Shown here piece after piece: positions 34,601-46,932 of a stretch of 64,000 nt of DNA (positions are counted from its first letter, which is position 1; every line of letters begins with the position of its first letter). A model generated the notes under the pieces. The model saw nothing but the letters and a program-made list of their open reading frames with translations. It was not told the origin of the DNA and made no database searches. Made by a program: the position numbers and the translations under genes. The stretch is from Kuschelorhynchus macadamiae (lineage: Eukaryota; Arthropoda; Insecta; Coleoptera; Curculionidae). The stretch lies in contig JAUTXW010002386.1 in NCBI GenBank assembly GCA_030620095.1, forward strand, positions 62,001 to 126,000, given 5' to 3'.

Positions 34601-37600
34601 AAACCCAAGACACACCCATTAATAGAAGTATACAGTCATATAATTCTATACCAAAGAATTTGCTGGAAGGGGAGGAAGGAAAAATATTTAAAAACCTCAA
34701 AAAATACCTGAAAATGAGAGACTAGTATAAACCAAGATTAAAATTTATAAATGTAAAACAAAAAATATTAAAAAAAAAAGAATTATATATTAATAATCAT
34801 TGAATACATAAAATATAATATACATTTATTATGTAAATTTAGAAAATTTATTTATTTTTGTTAAATACATATAATTAAGTTGATATTGTTAATTTTTTAA
34901 GATCTCAAAGAAATTGTGATTGTAAAGGCCTTGGTGCCAGTTCTTGTAACTGTTTTAAGGTCTGAAATAAATTGTTGTCAAAAAAAAAAAAACTGCTCTA
35001 GAAGAAGCGTTTCCTCGAAGCGAATGTTGGAGTACCACCGGGTTCTGTTTTGGGGCCATTGCTATTTTTAATATATAACAATGATTTACCATCTTCCGAT
35101 CCACTTTGCAGGTTTACCCTTTTTGCAGACGACACTACATTGTCTTGTGCGACCGAAGATTGAGAACTTGCAGTTTCAGGAGTTGAACATGGATTATTGG
35201 GGGCTGAGGATTGGTTTTCAGCCAATAGACTTTACTTGAATGCTTCTAAGACGGAAACGCTAACATTCTCAACCAGGCCGCTAGCGCAGGAGGACCTGGA
35301 GAAGTCCGTGAGATTCTTGGGGGTGTATCTTAATTCGAGATTGACATGGAAGACCCATACAAGCTTTGTGGTTGGTAAACTCAGTTCTAATATTTTTGTT
35401 TTGAGGAACTTGGCGAACTGTGTAACAGCTGACGTCTTAAAACAGGCTTATTTTGCACTGTATCAGAGTTACATTTCTTACACATTACTTGCCTGGGGAC
35501 GTGCAAGTGGTGCAAACCAGGTATTCCGACTCCAACGAAGGGCAGTGAGAGTGATTTCTAATCTGCCCTACCTAGCCAATTGTAGGGATGCATACATCAA
35601 TAACAAAATTCTGACAGTACCAAGTCTTTATATCTTGGGAGAATTTACTTCATGTCCGAAAAAATTTAAACCAATTTCTTATGCACCAGGATGTACACAA
35701 TCATCATACAAGATCCATGACTAAGTTGGTTCCGAGATATCATCGTTTGGGACGGTGGCGTGATGGCCCTGGTTGCTATGCTGTACCAGGTGTTTCAAAT
35801 TCGATGATCATCATTGGGATCTTCTAAACCGTAAGAGCTAGATGGGTAGTTTAAATTTGGCAAAGTTGCGCATTTTAGAGCCCAATCGAATGCCGCTGAG
35901 AAAATAAAAATATTCCGAACCATTTCGAAGAAATCCGAAAAAACCGAAATTGACGATTTTTGAATTTATTTTTTTGCGACTTTATTTTGGCAGATAAAAA
36001 AAAACTAAGACCACATTCTTATTGTAGTTTTTTCTCCTCTACAAAATGGCGTTGTCAGATTTTTAATCCGACGTTTCGTCCTTCGTGGCCCATCATCAAC
36101 TTTCTAAATTTAAATACGGACCTGGATTTTTTTTTACTTTTTTAAAAGCATTTTTAATTCTGATTAAAATGATATGTAACACGTGTGTGAAATAGTTTTA
36201 GATAGTGGAAAAAAAGCTAATTAATAATATAAAATAAGGTGGCCATGGATTTCTGACATTTATGATTCTTATTTTTCTTGCGCTTGGAAACCATTTTCAA
36301 ATATTATCAATAATTTAATAATTTTATTAAAAAGTCTACTTTTTAAAAGAAAAATGATATTTTCAAATTCAGATAAATGTGATATGCTTCGTATTTACTA
36401 CCTTGAGAATCGAAACAGCATAGCCGCAAGTGAAAGATATTTGATTGAGTACCCCGAACGGCCCCAGCCGCATTATACAATTTTTAACAGAATTGAAAGG
36501 CAATTACGACATGAAGGAAATTTTGCTAAGAAAAGAAATAATTATGGATTGCGGACTACTGAAGAAGAAGTAAACGCTGTGTTAAATTCTGTAAGTTTAT
36601 TATCCTGGAACGGCAATGTTCGCAATGAATTCAAGCAAAAGATACCTATTCGTTTACAACAATGGCTAGCTTTAATTTTGATTGATTTGATTAATTTGAT
36701 TCTAGGTTAATGAAAATCCAAGAATTTCGACCAGGCAGATTGGCAGGGATTTAAATAATATGCCCCACGTGAAAGTGTGGAGAACATTAAAAGCCGCCCA
36801 TTATAGGCCCTTTAAAATCCACACAAGTCAGTTTTTGATGCCCGGTGATCCAGAAAGGCGACTAAATTTTTGTAATTGGCTTAATTTGGCATTGCAAGAA
36901 GATCCGGATATTACAAACAAGATCATTTGGACTGACGAATCCTCATTTAGCTCGTGTGGAATGTTTAATAGACACAACGAGCATGTGTGGTCTATCAATA
37001 ATCCTCGCGAGAACATACCAATCCGGGGCCAAGGTAGAAACTCTATTAATGTATGGAGTGGACTGTGTCGGAACAGACTGTTAGGGCCCATTTTGTTTGA
37101 AGGAGCCCTAACAGGTCAGCGCTACCTGGAGATGCTCACAGGTCCTATATTAGACTTTCTTGACGACTACCCGCTTAATGAACTGCATCAGCTGTGGTGG
37201 CAACAGGACGGAGCTCCAGCTCATAACGCGGGTATCGTCACCAATTACCTAAATACAGTTTTCCCTGGAAAATGGATAGGTAATAGAGGAGTTGTTTTAT
37301 GGCCAGCGAGAAGCCCGGACTTGGCTCCCCATGACTTTTTTCTGTGGGGTCATCTAAAAGACTTGGTTTATAAAACTCCACCAAACGACATTAATCTTTT
37401 AAGACAATCGTTAGAACGCACAATGGAGAGAGTGCCAGGCCGCATGATCCAGCGAGCTATAAATAAAGTTCCTGCGCGCATTCAAATGTGCATCCAACAA
37501 CAAGGAAATTTGTTTGAACACCTCATTTAAATCATTATTTTTATTTATTAACATAAAATAAATTGTTACTATTAGACTTTTGTTACTATTTTATTTTAAA

Positions 37601-40600
37601 AATAGGTAATTTTTTTCTTTGTTACTATTTTTTTTATAAAGTAAACTAGATTAACAATATTATAAAATTATTAAATTTAATGAAATACTTGAGAAAAATC
37701 CATGGCCACCTTATTTTATATTATTAATTAGCTTTTTTTCCACTATCTAAAACTATTTCACACACGTGTTACATATCATTTTAATCAGAATTAAAAATGC
37801 TTTTAAAAAATTAAAAAAAAATCCAGGTCCGTATTTAAATTTAGAAAGTTGATGATGGGCCACGAAGGACGAAACGTCGGATTAAAAATTTGACAACGCC
37901 ATTTTGTAGAGGAGAAAAAACTACAATAAGAATGTGGTCTTAGTTTTTTTTTATCTGCCAAAATAAAAGTCGCAAAAAAATAAATTCAAAAATCGTCAAT
38001 TTCGGTTTTTTTCGGATTTCTTCGAAATGGTTCGGAATATTTTTATTTTCTCAGCGGCATTCGATTGGGCTCTAAAATGCGCAACTTTGCCAAATTTAAA
38101 CTACCCATCTAGCTCTTACGGTTTAGAAGATCCCCATGATGAGCATCGAATTTGAAACACCCAGTACACTTTTTTAACAAACTTCCTCACAGTATCAGAG
38201 AATTGCCATTTTTAACATTCAAACAAACACTCAAAAGATTGCTGCTCGATCATGCCTTCTACTCATGCAACAAATTTTTACGTTTTAATTTTAATAAACA
38301 TTTTAATGTTTTGTGATGTTTGGTTTGTGTAATATAATGTTTCTGTAATGTACCTTATTCTTTAGTTCTAATGATGTTGTATAACTAAAAATTTTATCTA
38401 TTACATCCTAAGTTTGAACTTTTAATTCTAATATTCAATATTTAGATTTAAGTAGTAATGAACTTGTTTTATACATATATACTATTGACTTGTGTAAACT
38501 TATGTAACAGCACCAAATAAAAATTTGATTTGAGATGCGGATAAATATGTCGCAGCACTTCTGACTTCAGAGATAATGAAAATTGCATCAATCCCTTTGT
38601 CCAACCATTCAGTGTATCCGTTGACATGCCAGAAAATTGTCAGATCCAGCTTATTGCAGTGCAATTCGGAACTGAAAGACAAATTCAATATGGTTCCTGA
38701 TTTTTATTCAAAATATGTCGATCAAAACTCATTTCCTGAAATCCGAAAACATGCCCAGAAAATGATGCCTCTGTTTGGGAGCACGATGTGAAATCGATTT
38801 TTGGCCCTTGCACTAAAAAAGGTTGAAGACCCTTGTCTTAAACCTATAACTGTCAAGTTAGACCTGGTCGAAATTTAAACCTCTTTAGTGAATATGTGTG
38901 CTTTAGTTTATATTATTTATCTTTATAGGCTTAAATGATGAGGATAACTGAATCTGACAATACAGTGGTTAAATTGAATAATTTTCTTATTTAGAGTTGA
39001 AAAAGTCATACTTCTGATTTGATCAAATCTACTATAAATGTTTCTATAACTACATATGTATCAAAAGCCAACAATGGATTTGATTGCATAAATAAAAAAC
39101 TTTAATAACTAACAAATATGCATGGGTCTGTAAATTTAAAAACATATTTTGGTGTATTTATGTGTATGTGTGTATTTTTTAACAATTTTTTTAGATATTT
39201 TCCTTTATAATTTTATTATTTTCAGCTTTTAATTATAATCAAATATATTAATAAATACATTTTACCTTCTGTAGTTTTGAATCAAACTCCAATTTAGCCA
39301 AATCAGTCCCTTTTATAACACAATAAAATGCTTTAAAGTTATTTATTCCAACATCTTTATCTTTCAAAAAGGCTATACATACTGTGTCTTTAACAGTATA
39401 TATCTTCTTTTCACAACTAATCCGTTGAAATGTTTTTGTTCCTCTTATAACACCACCACCTAAGGCAACTGAACTTGGCTGACCTCTAAAAACATATCAA
39501 ATATTACCAAGATATTTAGATATTGATGAGATTTCATACATAGATGAAATACATTCAGTAATAAAAATAATAAGCTAATAAAAATAATAAGCAACAAACT
39601 TCAAAACACTTACTTTGGTACCAAGTAATCTAATAAGTTGTATAAACTTTCATGCAACTGAGTTTTGCAAAACAACAACAAGCATTTTGTTTCTTCATTA
39701 GGCCTGACATGTAACTTTACAGTTTCCTCTATTTCTTTCCTTTTACTAGGATTGCAGTGGAACATTACAGTACGTACAGAAGGAATTTTAGGTATAAACA
39801 CACCATCAAATATTGAACCATGATACTAAAATAAATATATTGACGACAACATTAGAGTATTAGAGATAATTAGAGAGTTACTTTTGTATGTACCTGAATA
39901 TCTTTGGGAGTCCGTTCGTTACTAAAATAAGAAACCACTCTGTGAACCGATAGCATACAATAGTCAACTGATTTGGGCACTAGCTCCTCCTCTAAGTACT
40001 CAGGCACTAGAAAATTAGATTTATTTTGATTATTAACTATGATTAATGTTAAAGATAATTATTAGAGTCCAATTTAATTTATATCTATTAGAATAATTTA
40101 TTTTTATTAGTAGTAAATATTTGCAAAATTATGAATTATTTTGCATTTTAACTGGGTCTCATAAAGAATTAGACCCATGGAATTTAATAATTTTAGAATA
40201 TAAAATAGAAAGTTTACCTTCTTTCAACTAGGTATTTTAAGAGAAAAAAATAAATGTAGCAATTAAAAAAAAATCAAAATAAGAGAAAAAAGTTTAATTT
40301 TATTTTTATTACATAATGTATATAGATTATAATAAAAATAAACCTAGCAACATAGCACCCCCAACCACCTAAATTCTGTCTGATGCTCTTAATTTATTTG
40401 CGAGTTTATTTGCCAGCTGAATTTTGTGTCATGGGGTTTTCAAAGACGGCAAATGATTTGGAATGTTAACATTTTTGGTCTCATTAATAACTTTTTTCTT
40501 TCATATGACTGGATGACAATTTTAAATAATGAATTAGAGATCACAATTGACAATTTTTCGCTTTAAAATTATTATATATAGCTCTTGTCAGACCTATATT

Positions 40601-41921
40601 AAAGTTCTCAAACATAGTTTAGTCTCCATATTACGAAATAGATCAGAAAATGTGTGATATAAGTTTATTAAATATGAGAAGTATAAACTTTTTTGTAATG
40701 TTATCAATCTTGATGGACATCAAACCATGGTCTACTTAGATTTAGCCTTACTTCTCCCTAGAAAGGAGTATTATGATATGTGTCTTGCCTTTAAAATTTT
40801 TAACAATATAATTAAAAGTCCAAAATGCCTTGGAGCATTTCAGATTCATATACCTACCTATCATACTCGTAAACAAACCCTTCTACATATACCAAACTGT
40901 AGAGCATGGTATTTGTTATTTTGTCCTGTAAATAGAATATCAGCTACTGTAAATAATTTTTACACAAACCTGGATTTTTTTAATGTGCTAGAGAATAAAT
41001 TTAAACAGATGGCCAAAAGAACTATTTTAAGTTAGTCTAAAACAATTTTGTACTGTAAATGTTTATATGTTGAAAATAAATAAATAAATTTTAACTACTT
41101 TTAGTAAGAAACAGTGATTTTTGCATATTTGATATAAAGCATCATATAATCAATTTTTTATATATTTAATAAATTATATTTTGTGAAAAATGTTTTTAGC
41201 AATACACCACAAACAAATTATGAGGAAACTTCCAAATATTTAGTTTTTGTGGTTCTAATTTGAAAAAAAAAGTAGTTCATCTATACATTTTCTGTTTATT
41301 GGAATTATTAAAAAAAGGTAATTTTCAATTTCAATATATATTTCTCTTTTTTCCCATTATCAGACACTAGAGAGCAGGCTGATTTAATGTTGTTTATAAT
41401 AATTTAAGGACAATAACATACCTGACTTTCGGCTTAGTTCAACAATATTATTGTGTAGACATATGTACTTGTTCAGCTTTATCCGATAACTATCGTATAA
41501 AATAATCCCTATTTCAACATTATTGTAATGAAGGTTATCACTATGTGCAATGATATTGCTTCGACGGCTCTTTGAACCTACTTTATAACATGTAAACCAA
41601 CTCGGAGCAGTTCTTTTTGACATAATTTGTTCTGCTTTCTCGCGCCATGACGAAGACACTTTGAGACACGATTTGAGGTCATTAAAAGGTAGATATTTAA
41701 ATATCAAATCTAATAAAGGATAAACTTGAGTCAGAGCGTTTCCAAAATCAAAATCGTCTGTAGCAACTATATCGACTTCAAGTTTTTGGGGTTTAACGCT
41801 CTTAATGCAAAAAGCACCATTATGGGACGTCTAAAAAATAAATCAGGAGTGATATTATATAAGATATTAAAAAGTTTATTATATATATAAATTATAAAAT
41901 AATACAATAAAATATTACCAT
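28671..41921 (-). CDS. FBXO22: FBXO22-like F-box/FIST protein (389 aa, 7 coding exons)
   Basis: Coding exons on the minus strand are 41921-41919 (ATG only), 41830-41422, 40006-39894, 39825-39614, 39485-39266, 28929-28746 and 28699-28671. All introns are GT-AG, and the phases add to exactly 390 codons. The F-box lies at about residues 38-75 (YPLLDLIFKYLPFNDLKSCL). The FIST-like part includes GQPSSVALGGGVIRGTK and LGFRLCCSAKYQETELQSF, followed by FPGLPLLGLDAYGEIGW near the end. Human FBXO22 is of similar length with the same order and the same FP..PL.G....GEIG ending. The human protein is the substrate receptor of an SCF ubiquitin ligase that targets KDM4 demethylases and other proteins. The last 10-codon exon depends on a 46 bp intron and is the weakest part. 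Intron 5 is 10.3 kb because of nested transposons. The start codon alone forms the coding part of exon 1. Confidence 0.88.
29690..31830 (+). mobile_element. Second pogo/Tigger-like element, inside the hAT
   Basis: The terminal-like GTTTCCAATTACCCCT near 29695 has an inverted partner GGGGGTAATTGAAAAC at 31813-31828. The motif GGGGTAAATGAGAACGGGC next to the left end recurs as GGGGTAAAAGAGAACGAGCC near 33188, and GTTTCCAATTACCC recurs near 33363. The right side is therefore rearranged, and the true right end may lie at about 33376 beyond an inserted LINE. Confidence 0.65.
29790..31642 (+). pseudogene. Tigger/pogo-like transposase, badly broken
   Basis: It starts MPRKYIKKRDPPTYT at 29790, then a Psq-type helix-turn-helix (AAEFYRIPVSVIYNR in another frame, about 29840-29885). 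A CENPB-type block (GEEWYRSFMLRHPTLSLKKP, about 30090-30150) follows, then DETGFNSDPSRIKGIGVKGE (about 30275-30340), the first catalytic Asp. The next 300 bp lack the middle of the DDE domain. Readable sequence resumes at LDKCVFKSVKYTWDRKL (about 30645) and SGFESTGVYPVNP (about 30810-30850). The basic C-terminal region is open from 30966 to 31421. More than five frame changes; dead. Confidence 0.75.
31835..33080 (+). pseudogene. LINE fragment with YADD box, plus strand
   Basis: It reads CQWLASYLYSRVQIVEL (about 31870), GVPQGSILGPLLFNLYTSDL (about 31962-32020), HLYADDIQLVAG (about 32048-32083), a stop at 32145-32147, then CVNNLGVTFDANLNFEYHI and LILSQLDYCCIVYYN. A further frame continues to FKTKYKNELLNLMS at 32901. 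RT palm to C-terminus of a jockey/CR1-like LINE, 5'-truncated, with two breaks. Confidence 0.8.
33081..33376. other. Tigger-like terminal sequence remnants
   Basis: Non-coding. It holds the second copies of GGGGTAAAAGAGAACG (about 33188) and GTTTCCAATTACCC (about 33363) that resemble the Tigger end at 29695. Coding sequence of the hAT resumes directly after it. Confidence 0.45.
34258..34992 (+). pseudogene. LINE 3' end fragment inside the hAT
   Basis: An open frame at 34255-34725 reads NKYTPTKVIYKRFNLLNIQK and LEQAKLIYKIQHKTIKINL, then FHNYNTRIKENLRNN, ending near SYNSIPKNLL. This is the C-terminal region of a jockey/CR1-like LINE. A 3' UTR and an A tract follow (about 34980-34992). Confidence 0.7.
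35786..36255 (+). repeat. Left terminal inverted repeat of the mariner-like element
   Basis: Matches 37695-38164 in reverse complement over its whole length with few mismatches; for instance AAGCTAATTAATAATATAAA near the inner edge and GACGTTTCGTCCTTCGTGGC mid-arm are exact. Confidence 0.9.
36354..37530 (+). CDS. Mariner-like DD41D transposase, apparently intact (353 aa, 2 exons)
   Basis: Exon 1 is 36354-36590 and exon 2 is 36706-37530, with a 115 bp GT-AG intron in phase 0 (donor GTAAGT, acceptor TTCTAG). The protein starts MIFSNSDKCDMLRIYYLENR. Residues 1-110 hold two helix-turn-helix units (SIAASERYLIEYPERPQP; NPRISTRQIGRDLNN). The catalytic Asp residues are D156 in IIWTDESSF, D247 in WWQQDGAPAHN and D289 in SPDLAPHDFFLWG, with 41 residues between the second and third. 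All three are present and no stop interrupts the spliced frame. DD41D members of the IS630-Tc1-mariner group such as rosa are known. It would bind the flanking inverted repeats and move the element by cut and paste into TA. Without splicing the frame is closed in the intron, so splicing is required. Confidence 0.88.
37695..38164 (-). repeat. Right terminal inverted repeat of the mariner-like element
   Basis: Reverse-complement partner of 35786-36255. Confidence 0.9.
38894..39265. other. FBXO22 intron 5, remaining unique sequence
   Basis: AT-rich, no recognised repeat. Confidence 0.4.
40560..41092 (+). pseudogene. LINE 3' fragment in FBXO22 intron 2
   Basis: Plus-strand frames read ALVRPILKFSN (about 40583), then LALLLPRKEYYDMCLAFKIF and PTYHTRKQTLLHIPNC, ending at 41035. 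A tail AAATAAATAAATAAA follows at about 41076-41091. C-terminal part of a jockey/CR1-like LINE, opposite in strand to the host gene. Confidence 0.65.
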
Positions 41922-43581
41922 GATTTCTCTAAATTATAAATTATTCAAAACATTAGAGAATCTATTGTTTATTTACATTGAGAATGTCAACTACTCATGT
42001 TTTTTTCTATTTTTGAGTACGTTCCGCATCGAGACATTTTTATTCTCACACATTCGCCGCCGAGTCTCGCCGCTTGCCGGGTCTTTCGTTTGACAATCCT
42101 TGTTTTCATATAGACACACTTTTTTTATATCATCCCAAAAAAAAAAAAAAAGGACCGAACCAGGGCTAACCTAAACGCAACCCGCTTTTGTTGTTTCTTG
42201 ATTGTTGACGCGGATACTAGTCCATTTGCCAGATTGCTCCCCGTCCGGAGCTTACCCGCTTTATCCGGCAACCCTCGGAGCGAGATACACTTTATTCCGG
42301 TTTGGGGACGTTATCGGTCGGATGTCCGGATGGCGAGCTCTGAGCTCCCGATCACCCCGTGTATTTCAAAAACTTTAAATTGAACTTTATTTAAAAAACT
42401 TTCTAATGCATCTTGGCTTCCACTAGATGCCCCTTGAGAGTACTACTGGTCTCACGAGATAACCTTTTCTTTCAAGCTATCCCCTTACCCCTCCCACTCC
42501 CGCCACGTAGCGGCCGTTACGCTAATATTCTATGTAGAACTGCGGCAGACGAACGGGATAGAATGCAGGAACAACTAGGCCTCACACGTTCACAGCGTCT
42601 GCTCCCTTTCTAGCGGGGTCGTTAGTTTCCACTCTGAGCGGTTGAGTCTCCCGTTTCCCCCCGAAATAAAGCAGCAAAACCGAACACGTGGCACCACTTA
42701 TGTTATCAACACAGAGGTCTGCATTCGACGAGACGAACCGGAAGACTGCAACCCGCTTTTTAAAAAATTTCAACCAAGACTCGGCATGCGTTTGGAATCA
42801 GCAAATGTTTAACAATAAATAATTTGCCATCCAGAGGCATTAGCGAGTTCCGTTTACTGCCGCTCAGCTCCCTGATGGACCATATGGTACTTAACGTCAA
42901 AGTATATTGCCGTGTTTATATTCGTTGTTACTGTCTTCCCGTTGCGTTTATGTTTATAACTTCTTTGTTGTGTACTTTAATTATCTAATTTTACATTTTA
43001 TTTATATTATGTGTTTAGGTTGAAAACTATTGAGAATACACTGAATATACCTCGTCTAAATTGAAATTAAAATAAGAATAAACACAAACTTATTTAAAAA
43101 CGGCTGTCTGACTGAAACTAAAATTACGTTGTTTTTAGCTCTGCTCAGAATCAACTTACCAGCATAATTGGGAGGCCACTTGAATATCGACGGGCTCTAA
43201 GCCTCATCCAAGCATCAAACATTTTAAGATTTTAACCACTTTCTCAATTTTATTTTAAGACATCATGCCTCCTTTATTTATCCTCTGGGTCTACTACCAA
43301 GTTGCGGAAAAAGCCTTTTTTATAATCAAAGGCAATAGCACGTACGAACTGAGTAAACGCCCGAAAAACTAGGAATCTTCCACTCATGTCGAATCCTCTC
43401 TGGCTTAAAAGATACTAAACAGAGTTGGGGCCGTATTCTCTTGGCTTGACCTAATTTTGACTTATGTTCCTTACAGGCAGTTTGCACATTTTTTTAATTT
43501 TTGTTTTTTTTTTCGGATAAACTGCATCGGAGATGTTCTCCTACCTCTTCTTTTTTAAATAACTGGTGCCCCTTGAGACTA
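41922..43581. other. Intergenic DNA 5' of FBXO22, with a GC-richer stretch
   Basis: Bases 42040-42780 are clearly richer in G+C and CpG than the neighbourhood (for example CGCCGCCGAGTCTCGCCGC near 42055). This could hold the FBXO22 promoter/5' UTR or be an unclassified transposon. CCAGGGCTAACCTAAACGCA at 42161 has an approximate inverted partner GCGTTAGGTTAGCCCAGG at 44465-44482. Open frames here (42198-42383, 42413-42613) show no family resemblance. Confidence 0.35.

Positions 43582-46932
<3,351 letters not shown>

Larger units (their letters stand above)
35786..38164 (+). mobile_element. Mariner-like (IS630-Tc1-mariner, DD41D) element with long inverted repeats
   Basis: TA flanks both ends (35784-35785 and 38165-38166). 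The terminal inverted repeats are about 470 bp: 35786-36255 (starting CCAGGTGTTTCAAATTCGAT) and 37695-38164 (ending ATCGAATTTGAAACACCCAG). By eye they are nearly identical. One transposase gene lies between. Total 2379 bp. Arm similarity and an open transposase suggest it is the youngest member of the nest. Confidence 0.92.
34993..38535 (+). pseudogene. LINE fragment, split by a mariner-like element
   Basis: The left part reads VGVPPGSVLGPLLFLIYNND (about 35025), CRFTLFADDTTLS (about 35105-35145), a stop near 35160, then DWFSANRLYLNASKTETLTF and VRFLGVYLNSRLTWKTHTSF, and RLQRRAVRVISNLPYLANCR. The frame continues to RDGPGCYAV at 35784, is cut by the mariner-like element, and resumes at 38165 in another frame with FFNKLPHSIRELPFLTFKQT. 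It ends near AAATAAAAATTTGATTTGAG (38513-38532). An RT fragment with FADD box. Confidence 0.8.
33400..38791 (+). pseudogene. hAT transposase (GTF2IRD2/ZBED5-like), interrupted
   Basis: Three consecutive blocks lie at 33411-34116. The first is SKPFTGGEFNKECMEAAADV, then VAVARRIEELAADIENSLK and YSLAFDETTNLTNTAQSAIF with a catalytic-type Asp. The second is LSAVVTDGATSMVGKNEGL. The third is EINAEYGDMTYFSDVHWLSK then GKMLKRIFELKKEI. After FPELKSCE near 34250 the frame is cut by LINE insertions, and the C-terminal dimerisation region resumes at about 38538 (YVAALLTSEIMK, then NSFPEIRKHAQKMMPLFGST). The N-terminal zinc finger is not found. Dead by frameshifts and insertion. Confidence 0.82.
29107..38835 (+). 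mobile_element. hAT transposon carrying later insertions
   Basis: The 15 bp termini are perfect inverted repeats: CAAGGGTCTTCAACC (29107-29121) and GGTTGAAGACCCTTG (38821-38835). The flanking 8 bp, TGTTAAAC and TCTTAAAC, match at 7 of 8, the hAT target size. Sub-terminal GGCCGC-rich sequence and a GTF2IRD2/ZBED5-like transposase fit the family. A Tigger-like element, three LINE pieces and a mariner-like element were inserted later. Without them the hAT would be about 3 kb. Confidence 0.88.
28959..38893. mobile_element. MITE in FBXO22 intron 5, split by a hAT element
   Basis: The ends, ATTCACTAAAATGGTTTAAG at 28959 and TTTAAACCTCTTTAGTGAAT ending at 38893, are inverted copies. Only about 200 bp belongs to this element (28959-29106 and 38836-38893); the rest is a later hAT insertion. 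A second, uninterrupted copy lies at 57758-57935. That copy reads straight across the insertion point (AAAATGTCATCTTAAA then ATCATAATTGTCAAATTAGA), giving an empty-site comparison. Confidence 0.8.

Noticed and set aside
42198..42613. Arg/Leu/Pro-rich frames in the GC-richer stretch
   Set aside because: Short, no motif, explained by local composition.
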